Shown here piece after piece: positions 8,449 through 17,696 of a stretch of 64,000 bases of DNA. The stretch spans positions 1,736,001 to 1,800,000 of the forward strand of contig OY970063.1 in the NCBI GenBank assembly GCA_963705275.1. Reading direction: 5' to 3'. The stretch comes from Fen-1135 sp963705275 (GTDB taxonomy: Bacteria; Desulfobacterota; Syntrophia; Syntrophales; UBA2185). Under the pieces are notes generated by a model. The model did no database searches and was not told the origin of the DNA. It saw only the letters and a list, made by a program, of their open reading frames with translations. Made by a program: the position numbers and the translations under genes. The first letter of the stretch is position 1. Each line of letters starts with the position of its first letter.

Positions 8449-9783
8449 TTACATCTTGCCCCTGAGAGACTGGGCCGCGATGTGGATGGCGTCCCAGGCG
8501 CCTCCAAAGGGCGGCGCGTACGGCAGGTCCAGGTAACCGACCTCGTCCACTGAGAGACCAGCCCACAGGGCGACAGAAAGGCTGCTTACCCTTTGAACGG
8601 CGCCTTTCTCGCCTATGCACTGTCCGCCGAGAAGTTTTCCCGTCTTCTTGTCTCCGACAAGTTTCACGCCCAGCTTTTCCCCCTTAGCCATCGGACGGCC
8701 AACGGGAAGACCAGATATCATAACGCTTACCGGCTGGAGCCCGTATTTTACGGCTTCCTCTTCCGTAAGACCTGTTGCAGCCACCTCCAGTTTGAACACC
8801 TTAAAGGCCTGGGCGCCTACCACACCCGGAAATTCCGCCGGGTAGCCACCGATGTTCTGCCCGGCAACGCGGCCCTGCTTGTTGGCGACATCGCCGAGAG
8901 GAAAATAAACCCATCTTTCGGCCACCTTGTGGAAGACCTCACAGCAGTCTCCCACCGCATAGACCCCTTCCCGGGATGTCTTCTGCCGGAAATCCACCTT
9001 GATGGCGCTGCTTTCTCCTAAGGCAATTCCCATGGATTCGGCAAGCAAGGTATTCCTCTTTGTACCCACTCCCATCAGCACGAGATCGGCATCCAGTTCG
9101 CCTGCGCTGGTCTTGAGTTTCAACCGGTAGTCCTTCCCCTTTTCGATCGCCAGAGGCTTCGTCTCCGGAAGGAACTCCACTTGATTTTTGGCCAGCTCTT
9201 CCACGATCATCTTGGTGAATTCCGCATCCCAGCGCACTGCCGGGCGGGGCAGGATGTCCATGACCTTTACTTCAATCCCGAGGCTTCGGAGCGCCTCGCA
9301 CATCTCCATGCCGATATAGCCCGCGCCGATCAGAACCGCTTTCCTGCAGCTCTTTTCGTTCAGGTAGGATTTCATCTTCAAGGCGTGGCTCAAATCCCTG
9401 AATACGTAAACGCCTTCCAGGTCTTTGCCCGGAATGTCCAGGCGGATCGCTTCGGCCCCTGTCGCCAAGACCAGGTAGTCGTAAGGAAGACTCGTTCCGT
9501 CGGATAGGGAAAGAGAACCCTTGTTTGGATCGACACTGTCCACGCGTGTCTTGATCTTTACGTCGATGCCCGTTTTCTTGAATTCTTCCGGCGTACGGAT
9601 AACGAGCTTCTTTGATTCTTTGATTACATCACCGATGTAATAAGGCATCGGTCAGGCCGCATAGGAAACAAAATCACCCTTCTCAATCATCGTCACTTCC
9701 AGAGAAGGGTCCCTTCTTTTAGCCTCGGCAGCCGAAGACGGGCCTGCTGCCCCGCCTCCCACTACAACCAGTTTTTTACCCAT
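8449..9783 (-). CDS. Selenocysteine-containing NADH oxidase/CoA-disulfide reductase-like flavoprotein (Sec44)
   Basis: From the ATG at 9783 the frame encodes an FAD-binding GGGAAG motif (residues 9-14), then UGA at 9654-9652 (codon 44) in the context FVSYAA-U-PMPYYIG, then continues to 8449 for 444 residues. In CoA-disulfide reductase and NADH oxidase the matching motif SxxxCGxPYY carries the single redox Cys, so UGA sits exactly on the catalytic residue. An NAD(P)H motif GAGYIGME and the C-terminal dimerisation motif APPFGGAWD are present, and the length is typical. Without read-through the product from the ATG at 9648 would lack the FAD site. It is the second gene of a run with a C_GCAxxG_C_C protein and the AbfD-like enzyme. 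Substrate (CoA disulfide, persulfide, O2 or selenium compound) is open. Confidence 0.85.
9623..9654 (-). promoter_or_regulatory. UGA plus SECIS-like hairpin of the flavoprotein
   Basis: A perfect eight-pair stem AUUACAUC/GAUGUAAU closes a three-base loop GGU. The loop starts 19 nt after the UGA at 9654-9652. A GGU apical loop at this distance matches the Escherichia coli fdhF element closely. Confidence 0.8.
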
Positions 9784-9846
9784 TTAAACATCCTCCACAG
9801 TCATCAATTTAACACATACCGTCCATCGCGCCTCTCTTCATTGCAT

Positions 9847-10390
9847 TCAATCCTTGAGGTTTTCCACGTTTTCACCGAAGGGCTTTGCCGCCAGTTCGTC
9901 CTTGTCGGACAGGACCAGGTCCGCCGCAATTCCGGCCGCCTCCGTGATGATGTCGCGGCAATAAAGTGCGTGTTCCTTGCACAGCCAGGTGCTCTGCCAC
10001 GGCACTGTCAATTCCCTGCACAGGGTCTTTCCGTATTTCGCCTTGAAGCGGTTGGGTACCACATTGAATATCCTGTACACACCGGGCTTCCCGTAAAACT
10101 GGGCCTTCGACTTCATCGCCACGTCCTTTTGATCCGTTCCTTCAGGGAGTGTATCCCTGCCGTGGACGGCGCTCACGGCCATTACGGCCCCCGCCAGGGC
10201 GCCGCAGGTGTCTCCGAAAAGCCCTATACCGCCGCCAAATCCCGTTGCGACTTTTTTGACTGCCGGAGGCAGCCCCGTATCCACCAGGGTTAGAACCGCT
10301 TCGGTGACGCATTCCGCACAATTATACCCTAAAGAAAAATTCTTGCGGGCACGCTGACGGATTTCCTCGATCTTTCTCCTCTTTTGTCAT
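9847..10390 (-). CDS. C_GCAxxG_C_C family protein, frameshifted near its start
   Basis: The body (from about 10380 to 9847) encodes the family pattern: NCAEC after a short helix, then GGGIGLFGDTCGALAGAV, then two further Cys (TLCRELT and ALYCRD). This family is predicted to bind metal or an Fe-S centre and often sits by redox genes. The only well-placed start, the ATG at 10390 behind AGGAAGG, is in a different frame; removing one A from the AAAA run at about 10382-10385 joins the frames and gives roughly 180 residues. A GTG at 10284 is in frame but would lose the first conserved Cys residues. Either a sequence error or a real mutation explains this. It heads the run that contains the selenocysteine flavoprotein. 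Confidence 0.75.
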
Positions 10391-10606
10391 TGATCCTTCC
10401 TCCTTTTTTTAGAAATTTTTCTAAGACATTTTGTTTCAGCACATTACCGCGTTAGTTGTCTCTCGGAAGAAACTTTCTGAGCATCCCATATGCCCATGGA
10501 ACGTTAAGAAATAGCACCATTTCTTTATCTAAATATCAATACTGAAAAACTGCGCATAGTATACGTATTTTTTCTAAGTAGTCAATCGAATCGCAATGGG
10601 ATAAGA

Positions 10607-11887
10607 CTATAAAGACAAAAGATGGGATCTTAGGTTTGCCTTTTTCTTGTTCAGTCTCAACTTTCTTCTGATGTGACTGCGATGAACCTCCACTGTCCTC
10701 GCTGACGCATTCAACAGTCTTGCCATTTCTTTTGTCGTGCGCCCTTCTTTTATGAAATTGATGACCTTGATTTCCGTTGGCGTGAGATCGGGATATTTCG
10801 TAGATAGGGTGCGGAGGAACGGGGAAACGATTTCATTCAGATTTCTCTCAAGTATTTTCAATTGATTCAATTGATGGCTGTCAACCTGGGTCATCTTTAG
10901 ATTCTCGATGTACGGGAGAATCAATTCTCTCATGTTGCAGGTGACCTTTTCTTCAAGCTCCGCTTTGTCTTCCTCCCTTCGTTTGAGCAGGACTTTCATG
11001 GCCGTATTGGCATCTTCAAGATTGCGCGAATTTTCTTCCAGTTCCCGTTCTCTCTTCTTCAACGCCTCTTCCATCTTTTTTCGTTCCGTAATGTTACGGG
11101 CGATACCGTGGATCGAGACCCGTCTTCCGTTTTCTTCCATGCCCCGGGCATTGACCTCCACCCATACGGCTTCACCGCCTTTTGTATACGTGAGAAATTC
11201 CTGCGGGTTCTGAACATCTACATCATCAAGCCTGTTCCGAATGAGTTTTCGCACTATAGGCAGATAATCCGCATGCAGAAGATTCTCTATGTTAAGTCCC
11301 AAGAGCTGCGCCTGTTCATAGCCGTATGTCTTGGAGGCGGCGGCATTGCAGGATAATATTTTACCGTCGAAATCAAGTATGAATATCATGTCATTGGCAT
11401 TTTCGAAGAGTTCCCTGTATTTCTGCTCCGATTGCCTCATTGCCTCTTGGGCCCTTCTCCGCTCGGTTATATCCGTCACTATCTCCACGATACCGATTAG
11501 AGAGCCTCTTTCGTCCCGCACAGGATAGCTCCGCAGAACCCAATTTTTTTTGTAAGATGAAAAATCGACTACTTCCTGAGGTTCACCCGTCTTAAGAGTC
11601 TTTACAGCCGGGCAAATCCGGCATGCCCTGCTTCTGTTATGAAGCGCATCATAGCAGTGTTTTTTATTCAATTTGCCGGGCGCCAGCTTAAATGCATCAA
11701 GCATGGCCTTGTTAGCCCAGATCACCCTCAGATCCGTATCGAGGTACAAGACGAGCTCGGTCATGGCATCGAGAATTACCGATTTCTCCTGCTCTGATTT
11801 TCTCAGCTTTTCAAAGAGAGGAAGATATTTCTTTTCGATTTGGTGGGTCGACGGACTTGATTTGTCAGACTCACTTATTTTTCTCAT
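10607..11887 (-). CDS. PAS-domain LuxR-type transcriptional regulator
   Basis: 426 residues. Two PAS sensory domains follow each other (about residues 35-145 and 150-270). The first contains a Cys cluster around CYDALHNRSRACRICPA that could bind a metal or Fe-S cluster. A coiled coil (about 270-330) leads to a C-terminal LuxR helix-turn-helix with LTPTEIKVINFIKEG and TKEMARLLNASARTVEVH. There is no receiver or kinase domain, so ligand or redox sensing by PAS is the likely input. It lies between an HdrD-like gene and the flavoprotein/AbfD-like run, 216 nt ahead of the latter, and is a good candidate for its regulator. Confidence 0.85.
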   Translation of the reverse strand: MRKISESDKSSPSTHQIEKKYLPLFEKLRKSEQEKSVILDAMTELVLYLDTDLRVIWANKAMLDAFKLAPGKLNKKHCYDALHNRSRACRICPAVKTLKTGEPQEVVDFSSYKKNWVLRSYPVRDERGSLIGIVEIVTDITERRRAQEAMRQSEQKYRELFENANDMIFILDFDGKILSCNAAASKTYGYEQAQLLGLNIENLLHADYLPIVRKLIRNRLDDVDVQNPQEFLTYTKGGEAVWVEVNARGMEENGRRVSIHGIARNITERKKMEEALKKRERELEENSRNLEDANTAMKVLLKRREEDKAELEEKVTCNMRELILPYIENLKMTQVDSHQLNQLKILERNLNEIVSPFLRTLSTKYPDLTPTEIKVINFIKEGRTTKEMARLLNASARTVEVHRSHIRRKLRLNKKKANLRSHLLSL

Positions 11888-11928
11888 CTATGCCTCTAAT
11901 GACAATTACATCTTTTTTTATATTTTGA

Positions 11929-12954
11929 TTACACCGGTTTTTCTTCCGGCAGTTTTTCGCCTAACGCCAATCGGCAGAGGTCGCTGATCATGAAATTCTT
12001 CATGCCCGCGTCGCGCACCTTTTTATTGAGGGTTGCGAAGCACATGGCGCAGAGATAGACCATCGCCTCGGCGCCGTGATCCTTCGCATCCTTGATGTTC
12101 TTCTCCCGAAAGGGCTCGAAGTTCTTTCCTCTTGGGAAGAGCTTCAGACCCGGGCCCGCCACCTCCACACCGCAGCATATGGCATCGATACCGTCGTACT
12201 GCCGTTTTACCCGCTCCACTCCGATGAGATCGAAGATTTCGTCCACCAGGTAATCCTTCTCAGGCGTGTACCGGGAGGCGCAGGGACGCTGGTAGGCAAC
12301 CTTCATGTTCAGTTTCCTGACCTTGCCTTTATTTTCCTTGAGATAGTCCCTGAGATATTCAAATAGGTGAACCGGCCGAAAGGGAAGCTGGATGCCGTAT
12401 TCAGGCGCAATACCCTTAAGGACGGCATAGCAGTCGTCATGCACGAAGACGATTTCCTTTGCTCCTGACTTGGCCAGGTTGTCCACCATGGCCTGCAAAC
12501 GATTTCCTATGATCGATTCGTCCCCCATGTGGGCGAAGAGGACATTGCAGAAGTAGTGTTTCCCTTTGAGGAGCGGCATCGTCTCGAATAGCTGTCCCTG
12601 AATCGCCCAGGGCATGTTGCCTTGCATGACGCAGATGGACATTGCCCGCTCTTTGGGCGCCACCGGTCTCGGTTCACCTTCCGGCTTAAATCTTTCAGCC
12701 ATCTGGGCCTTCAGGGCCGGGTCGGTGAAGCTACCGTCTTCTTCCAGTCGCTTGAGGATCAAGTCGAAAGGACGGGCCCCCTTTGGGCAGTATTCATTAC
12801 AGGCGATGCATGTCACACAGTCCGTGAGCCAAGCAACCTTTTCACCCTGCGCCAGTTTCGTAAATTCCGTGCCCCCGCTTTCCCGGTCGAAACCCAGGTA
12901 GCGGCAACTATTGAGACATTCGCCGCAATAATCGCATTTATCTTCGTGAAACAT
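11929..12954 (-). CDS. HdrD-like (Fe-S)-binding oxidoreductase
   Basis: 341 residues. The N-terminus has ferredoxin-type Cys motifs (CDYCGECLNSC and CVTCIACNEYC) for two [4Fe-4S] clusters. The C-terminal half has CCG-domain signatures (RPCASR with a later ICCGVE, and LCAMC), the type of cysteine-rich domain that holds the non-cubane clusters of heterodisulfide reductase HdrB/HdrD. Such proteins move electrons between quinone or flavoproteins and thiol/disulfide or acyl-CoA redox partners. Genes downstream on the same strand are a PAS-LuxR regulator and a flavoprotein run, so it may be the electron partner of the flavoprotein. Confidence 0.85.
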   Translation of the reverse strand: MFHEDKCDYCGECLNSCRYLGFDRESGGTEFTKLAQGEKVAWLTDCVTCIACNEYCPKGARPFDLILKRLEEDGSFTDPALKAQMAERFKPEGEPRPVAPKERAMSICVMQGNMPWAIQGQLFETMPLLKGKHYFCNVLFAHMGDESIIGNRLQAMVDNLAKSGAKEIVFVHDDCYAVLKGIAPEYGIQLPFRPVHLFEYLRDYLKENKGKVRKLNMKVAYQRPCASRYTPEKDYLVDEIFDLIGVERVKRQYDGIDAICCGVEVAGPGLKLFPRGKNFEPFREKNIKDAKDHGAEAMVYLCAMCFATLNKKVRDAGMKNFMISDLCRLALGEKLPEEKPV

Positions 12955-13018
12955 AAATTCTCCTTACTAATCCTTATTTGTGCCCCAATCTGTCACAAGT
13001 ATCACACCTTGAGGCCGC

Positions 13019-13301
13019 TTAAGTTGTTGAGTTATTACCTATCAGAAAAAGGTCCCTGGCAATAGCATTTTTATCCCTGCCTTCAATGGGTATGTTACGC
13101 ATCTCTGCCTCAGCAATGAGAAGGTCCCATGGCATTTCTTGAAGGAGCGGATAGCTATGAATGGGCGACTTGAAATACTGCTCAAGACTTTCACGTTTCA
13201 GTTCTTCTTCATCAAGTGTCTTAGTTGAAGCAAGGCCAAAAAAAAGTAATTCTTATAATTTTTTTTGTAAACATATCACGACGGCTGATTCTATCAAACA
13301 T
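13019..13301 (-). pseudogene. Small RR-motif protein, broken by a frameshift in an A8/T8 run
   Basis: An ATG at 13301 with GAGG upstream encodes MFDRISRRDMFTKKIIRI, then an eight-T run (13245-13238 on the coding strand) shifts the frame. With seven Ts the frame continues through LASTKTLDEEELKRE and PWDLLIAEAEMRNIPIEGRD to the TAA at 13019, for about 93 residues. The SRRDMF start resembles a Tat or membrane-targeting signal as in the nearby metallo-beta-lactamase gene. I do not recognise the family. It is the last gene of the Fur-led minus-strand run. Confidence 0.6.
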
Positions 13302-13370
13302 ATCAATGCCTCAGTAAACCAGTATCCACCCGGATTCCATCCAGAAAAAATATCCGCCTGGGAGTGAATT

Positions 13371-13405
13371 TTCCCGGCCCCGCGTCGAGAGGCGGAGCCG
13401 GGGAA
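13371..13405 (-). terminator. GC-rich hairpin, possible terminator
   Basis: TTCCCGGCCCCGC pairs with GCGGAGCCGGGGAA with one bulge and an eight-base loop. It lies 33 nt beyond the stop of the membrane protein ending at 13438 on the minus strand, followed by a run of four Ts inside a mixed sequence. It could be a weak intrinsic terminator. Confidence 0.5.
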
Positions 13406-13437
13406 ATAGGATACCCATGGAAGAAGAAATAAACTAC

Positions 13438-14697
13438 TTATACTGCTAGAGCCTCCGATTCTCGTTTTATGCGTTTGCCCGGCCAGCCATCCATGAACCA
13501 GTTATGGTACAGCATGACGTTGATAAAAAGGATCACCGGCGCCATTGGAAACTGCTGTGGATGAGAGTAGCCTGCCTGCGTGCCGAGGAGTTGGGGGCTG
13601 TATTTATAATAGACCCAGTGCAGGCCGACAGCCACCAAGACTGTAATGACAACACGGATGAGAAGATTGACTTCCGTGCTGAACTTTCGCGGCCAATTGT
13701 CAAAGTAGAAATAAAGTGCCAAGGCTACCGTAAGGAGGATAACTGCAAGCTCCCCTGTATGAAGATATCGCCAGTCCGGCGCCATGATGCGCTTTGCTCC
13801 CTCAACAGAGACACCCCAGACCATGTCCTGAAAGAAAATGAATGTGAAGAAGAGAGTAAATGCTAGGAGCAGAATGAATAGAAAACCTGCGATGCCCCGC
13901 CAAGGCTGTGACTTTACAAGACGGAATGGATATCTCTCCAGGATAGTCTCCGTCAACCATACCGACACGGTGGCGCACATGATCCAGCCCACGTTGAAAT
14001 TGCCGCTCAGCGTCCGGAAGGAATCATACCACCAGGGGAAAGCCGCCGTATACTCCTGCCAGGGGTAGAAAAGAACACGATAGTGTGGATGCATGAAGAT
14101 GAGGTACGCATAGGTAGTAAGAAGAAATGTTACGGCAAATACCGTTAATCCCTTGGCAGGTTGTTTCAGCTTGTGCCAGGGATAATTTTCAAAAGCGGAA
14201 GGCCAGATTGGACTCAGCCACGAGGCAATCGCCGCCATCATCAAGATGGCAAGAGATGAATATTCGCGGGAGAAGAAATCAGAAAGCCCCGTTTTTTTCA
14301 GCTCCGGCCAGCTAAAGTACGGGATCGCCAGCCTCCCGAAAATGTTGTAGTAGAATACCCAGACGAGGAGTCCTGTCACCGCAAAATTGATCGCAATCAG
14401 AATCAGGCCTTTCTTAAGCGGGTGTGTTTTTTCCATCCATGTCAGTTTGAAAGGCCAGAAGTTGAAGATATAGACCTGCCAAATGGCGATGATGAGGAGC
14501 CAGCGTATGTACATATAGCCATACTGGGGCGTATACCAGCGGAGAACTCCACGGGGATCCATGAAGACCCACCAAAGGCCCATGAAAACAGCAAAAGCCA
14601 GGAGCATATCCAGTACGCCTCTTACGGCAGGTTGCTTAATCAGATTTGTTAACGATCTTTCCTCGAGCCACAATGTATCCAGAGCATTTGCACTCAT
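13438..14697 (-). CDS. Polytopic membrane protein of unknown function
   Basis: 419 residues with about ten hydrophobic segments and many aromatic residues (Trp, Tyr, Phe), which cluster at segment ends. No transporter or enzyme motif was recognised. His residues lie in or near membrane segments (for example MHPHYR and LHWVYY), which could bind a metal or haem but do not define a family. It is 22 nt after the Tat-exported metallo-beta-lactamase-fold gene and is probably co-transcribed with it. Confidence 0.8.
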   Translation of the reverse strand: MSANALDTLWLEERSLTNLIKQPAVRGVLDMLLAFAVFMGLWWVFMDPRGVLRWYTPQYGYMYIRWLLIIAIWQVYIFNFWPFKLTWMEKTHPLKKGLILIAINFAVTGLLVWVFYYNIFGRLAIPYFSWPELKKTGLSDFFSREYSSLAILMMAAIASWLSPIWPSAFENYPWHKLKQPAKGLTVFAVTFLLTTYAYLIFMHPHYRVLFYPWQEYTAAFPWWYDSFRTLSGNFNVGWIMCATVSVWLTETILERYPFRLVKSQPWRGIAGFLFILLLAFTLFFTFIFFQDMVWGVSVEGAKRIMAPDWRYLHTGELAVILLTVALALYFYFDNWPRKFSTEVNLLIRVVITVLVAVGLHWVYYKYSPQLLGTQAGYSHPQQFPMAPVILFINVMLYHNWFMDGWPGKRIKRESEALAV

Positions 14698-14718
14698 TTT
14701 ATCACCTCCCTCATATGA

Positions 14719-15810
14719 TTAAGCGATGAGCAGTTCGTCCCCGTTACCCAGGTAAATATCCCGCTTGCTCATGTGACGGGCAGTACCCTTGACAACTGGG
14801 AGGCCGGCTTTGAGCATTTTCTCGGCTGTGATAAAGCCGGTACAGTGGTTACACCCGATCTTCTGTACGCCGTACTTGTTAAACGCCATAATCAGATCGT
14901 CATATTGGGGATCCCAATCCTCAAAAGGTGATATGTGAAGACCGCCCTGGACAGCATATATCTTTTCACCTCCAAGTATTTTCTTTCTCACTTCTTCCAT
15001 ATAGCTTATGATGCCCTGGTGACAGCAGCCGGTCACTAAGACAATCCCCTTGTCTTTCACATTAAAGACAAAGGCCTGTTCTCCGAAGACCCGAAGGATG
15101 ATTGGTACGTCAAAGGTCATCAGGGCAATCCCCGGATAGAGGACATTGACCTGCTTGGAATCGAGGACGGTTACTTTCCCTTTGTGGGGGTGATCGTTCT
15201 TCACATTCGCTTTAGGAAAGCTCTTCCCCTTCAAAAGATCAAAGCCATCCTGATAGAATCCCTTGGGCACATATATGGGGATATCGGGGTAATGCCGGGT
15301 CGTGGATTCGATGCCGAAGAAGTGATCGATGTGCTCATGGGTGGATACCATAAAATCGATCTCTTTTTTGGCTAGTTTTTCGGCTATTCCCTCTTCCTTG
15401 AATCTCTTATCCATCCAATGGGGATTCCACCCGGTATCCATGTGAATCTTCATGACCTTCCCATCCATGAGCTCCGCCTCGATATAGGTGGAGAAGCCTC
15501 CTAGATTGTCTCCCTGATAGCCGGCCTTTACACCCTCACGGGTCCACGGGATCTCGTATTGATTAACCAGAAGGCCCCCCGCCTTTTTGACATCATTCAA
15601 GAAGACATTATTGTCATACCAGCTTGTCTCCGAGATGACCTTGATCTTCAAACTCTTAACCTGGCCGATGTCTACGGGGTTGAGTTTTTCTTTGGGCAAA
15701 AGCTGGCTCTTGAAAACGGTGGATGACAATCCCGCAGCGCCGAAATATCCCGCCATGGTGCCTACGGCCATCCCCTTAATAAATGAACGCCGTGAAAAAT
15801 CTTTTTCCAT
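14719..15810 (-). CDS. Tat-exported metallo-beta-lactamase-fold hydrolase
   Basis: The start chosen is the ATG at 15810 behind GGAGG, giving 363 residues that begin MEKDFSRRSFIKG, a clear twin-arginine signal with the hydrophobic core up to about residue 30. The metal motif STHEHIDHFFG (HxHxDH) is present, with later His residues in VTGCCHQG and GCNHCTGF. This pattern resembles the dihydropterin/ribofuranosylaminobenzene phosphate synthase-like branch of the fold. A longer start at 15948 would overlap the small gene before it. The periplasmic location is unusual for that branch, so substrate is unknown. Confidence 0.85.
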   Translation of the reverse strand: MEKDFSRRSFIKGMAVGTMAGYFGAAGLSSTVFKSQLLPKEKLNPVDIGQVKSLKIKVISETSWYDNNVFLNDVKKAGGLLVNQYEIPWTREGVKAGYQGDNLGGFSTYIEAELMDGKVMKIHMDTGWNPHWMDKRFKEEGIAEKLAKKEIDFMVSTHEHIDHFFGIESTTRHYPDIPIYVPKGFYQDGFDLLKGKSFPKANVKNDHPHKGKVTVLDSKQVNVLYPGIALMTFDVPIILRVFGEQAFVFNVKDKGIVLVTGCCHQGIISYMEEVRKKILGGEKIYAVQGGLHISPFEDWDPQYDDLIMAFNKYGVQKIGCNHCTGFITAEKMLKAGLPVVKGTARHMSKRDIYLGNGDELLIA

Positions 15811-15827
15811 TTTAGCAACCTCCTTTG

Positions 15828-15941
15828 CTATTTGGCCATAAGCAGCAATTGGTAGGTCAGCACGAAAAGAACGATGCCAACCAGGAGTCCCACCAGGATA
15901 CCGCTTCCCCAGCCCTTTTCTTTTTTTAAATCTGCATCCAT
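15828..15941 (-). CDS. 37-residue single-span membrane peptide
   Basis: ATG at 15941 preceded by GTAAGGAGG. A short charged N-terminus (MDADLKKEKGWG) is followed by one strongly hydrophobic segment to the end. It lies 17 nt before the metallo-beta-lactamase gene, with its own ribosome site, so it is likely a real small membrane protein that partners the next gene or the polytopic protein. Confidence 0.7.
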   Translation of the reverse strand: MDADLKKEKGWGSGILVGLLVGIVLFVLTYQLLLMAK

Positions 15942-15958
15942 GATTCAAACCTCCTTAC

Positions 15959-16843
15959 TTAGTTTTCCAAATGCATTCCTTTAAGGTCACCGTCAGGCAC
16001 TAAGGTCAGAACATCTTCCTCTCGGCAGACCAATCCCGTCTGGACGATGATCCTCTCTATATCGCGGGAAGGCTCCGTCTTGATATCCTTCCCGTCGCTT
16101 AAGAATCTCACTCCTCCTCCCCTCCAAATCTGTTCACGATTGACCGCGTATTGATGAAAAGAAGACCAGCTTTTTACGAGTCCCTGATAGATAGAATTGC
16201 TTATTGCGAAGCCGGGGTAATTTCGGTCTAGCGTTCCTTTTTTGAAAGGCGTCAAAGGTTGACCATCTCCATTTCTGATGGTGTGGTCTTCCGTGATCGT
16301 CACCTGCCAAGTCGTCTGTGTCTTAACTTTTATAATGCTGCCTACATTGTCTTTGAAGGCGATGTAAAGATGCCCGGCATAGAAAAAATCTGAGGGGATG
16401 ATATCCCTACAAGCATAGGAGGGCGCGCCTGTGCTTTCTGCAAGATCGGCGAATCGATGTTCTTCGTGTTTATGAGAAAGACTGTGGCAGGGACAGCCGC
16501 CTCCGGCCGAGGGCGGAGTTTGAAAGACATCACTTGCGCGGCAGCGCTTTTCCAGAAAGGACAATCCCTCGTACCACGGTTCGCTTTTATCTGGATAATA
16601 TTTGATTACGAATTCTGCCAGCCAGTCATAGCCGTCTATAGCTTGCGCTCCGAGAAGATCGAGTTCATATACTCCGGCGTGCCCTGCATGCCAAAGATAC
16701 CAGTATGGCCTGTCGTCGATCATATAGCTGATATATTTCAGCCCCGCTGCTTGCCTTAGAACATCCTCTGAAAAAAGGACAAGCCAAAAGTGGTTCATCA
16801 ACCCTGTAACCTGTATGGTTTTGTCTGCACGGCTACTTGTCAT
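15959..16843 (-). CDS. Protein of unknown function coupled to the Fur-type regulator
   Basis: 294 residues, starting inside the last codons of the Fur-type gene (11-nt overlap), which implies translational coupling. No signal peptide or membrane span is clear. Features: several aromatic-rich stretches (WYLWHAG), a Cys/His-rich patch CPCHSLSHKHEEHRF near residues 118-132 and a later CRD. That patch could bind metal. I do not recognise a family. Confidence 0.75.
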   Translation of the reverse strand: MTSSRADKTIQVTGLMNHFWLVLFSEDVLRQAAGLKYISYMIDDRPYWYLWHAGHAGVYELDLLGAQAIDGYDWLAEFVIKYYPDKSEPWYEGLSFLEKRCRASDVFQTPPSAGGGCPCHSLSHKHEEHRFADLAESTGAPSYACRDIIPSDFFYAGHLYIAFKDNVGSIIKVKTQTTWQVTITEDHTIRNGDGQPLTPFKKGTLDRNYPGFAISNSIYQGLVKSWSSFHQYAVNREQIWRGGGVRFLSDGKDIKTEPSRDIERIIVQTGLVCREEDVLTLVPDGDLKGMHLEN

Positions 16844-17312
16844 TTTTCTTAGTTTTGCATTTATTGCAGTACCCGTAAAATTGTATGAGATGGTTAATGA
16901 TTGTGAAATTATATTTCTTGGATAATCCGGCTTCCGTCTTTTTCAATAGGGCCAGCTCCTCATCGATAAAATCCGCATAATCAATGATGCGGCCGCACCC
17001 GTTGCACACCAGATGATGATGGTGCGCTTCTCCCCGCGGACCTTCGGCAATCTCGTATCTGGCTCTCCCGTCGCCAAAATCAAACTTATAGACCATACCG
17101 GTACTGACCAGAACCTCCAGAGTCCTGTAAACGGACGTCAAACCAATAGCCGGGTAGGCGGTATAAGACTTTATATAGATGTCTTCCGCGCTTAGATGTT
17201 CCTTCGCCGTTGCGAGAACATTTAAGATGGCCTCGCGACCCTGGGTGATCCGGTAGCCGTATCCCTTGAGTTTTCCATGTAACAGAGGCTGCTTCTGTGT
17301 GCTCTTCATCAA
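16833..17312 (-). CDS. Fur/PerR-family metalloregulator
   Basis: 159 residues. The winged helix (GYRITQGREAILNVL and TSVYRTLEVL) is followed by the metal/dimer domain with HHHHLVCNGCGRI and a C-terminal CNKC, the structural zinc pair set. The regulator leads a run of five genes: an unknown protein overlapping it, a small membrane peptide, a Tat hydrolase, a membrane protein and a broken small gene. The run is therefore probably responsive to metal or peroxide (inference). No classical Fur box is evident upstream. Confidence 0.9.
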   Translation of the reverse strand: MMKSTQKQPLLHGKLKGYGYRITQGREAILNVLATAKEHLSAEDIYIKSYTAYPAIGLTSVYRTLEVLVSTGMVYKFDFGDGRARYEIAEGPRGEAHHHHLVCNGCGRIIDYADFIDEELALLKKTEAGLSKKYNFTIINHLIQFYGYCNKCKTKKNDK

Positions 17313-17504
17313 TTATTCCCCCAATTGTTAATGGATGTCATTCCCATTTACTCCTTGCAAAAGCGCCTGTCAAGGATTGATATCGGACTGTGAGCATGAA
17401 CATCTTGACCAAGTATGTCTGCTTGCCGTTTACACTCAGTGGTGCAAGTTTGAATGCACAATACATGATAAGCATCTATACGATAGGGTGATCTGGAATA
17501 TTAG
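17313..17504. other. Gene-free part of the divergent region between the Fur-type gene and the ZraP-like gene
   Basis: With the elements at 17505-17655 this makes a 384-nt region without a gene. I see no promoter that I can name for the Fur-type gene here. Confidence 0.5.
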
Positions 17505-17543
17505 TGGATACTTTTTAGCCAACTGGATACTACAATCTGGATA
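17505..17543 (+). promoter_or_regulatory. Upstream activator sites (three TGGATA(C) repeats)
   Basis: TGGATAC at 17505 and 17524 and TGGATA at 17538 are spaced 19 and 14 nt. The same three sites with identical spacing lie upstream of the paralogous gene at 38363. They start about 135 nt before the -24/-12 promoter, where enhancer-binding proteins usually act. Confidence 0.7.
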
Positions 17544-17639
17544 ATATATAGCCAGTCGGCAATTTATATTTAACATAATTCCATTGTGAAATTACATATA
17601 GTGTAATGATATAAATGAGTTATGGAAATTTATAATCAC

Positions 17640-17655
17640 TGGCATGTCTCTTGCT
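17640..17655 (+). promoter_or_regulatory. Sigma-54 (-24/-12) promoter of the ZraP-like gene
   Basis: TGGCATGTCTCTTGCT fits the consensus TGGYRYRN4TTGCW, with the GG and GC twelve bases apart. It lies 41 nt before the ATG at 17697 and is conserved with the element at 38905-38920. Confidence 0.85.
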
Positions 17656-17696
17656 GTATAGCAAATAAACTATTTACTCAAAAGGAGACACGAACT

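Noticed and set aside
10284..10284. GTG as the start of the C_GCAxxG_C_C protein
   Set aside because: It would remove the conserved NCAEC region that is encoded just upstream in the same frame.
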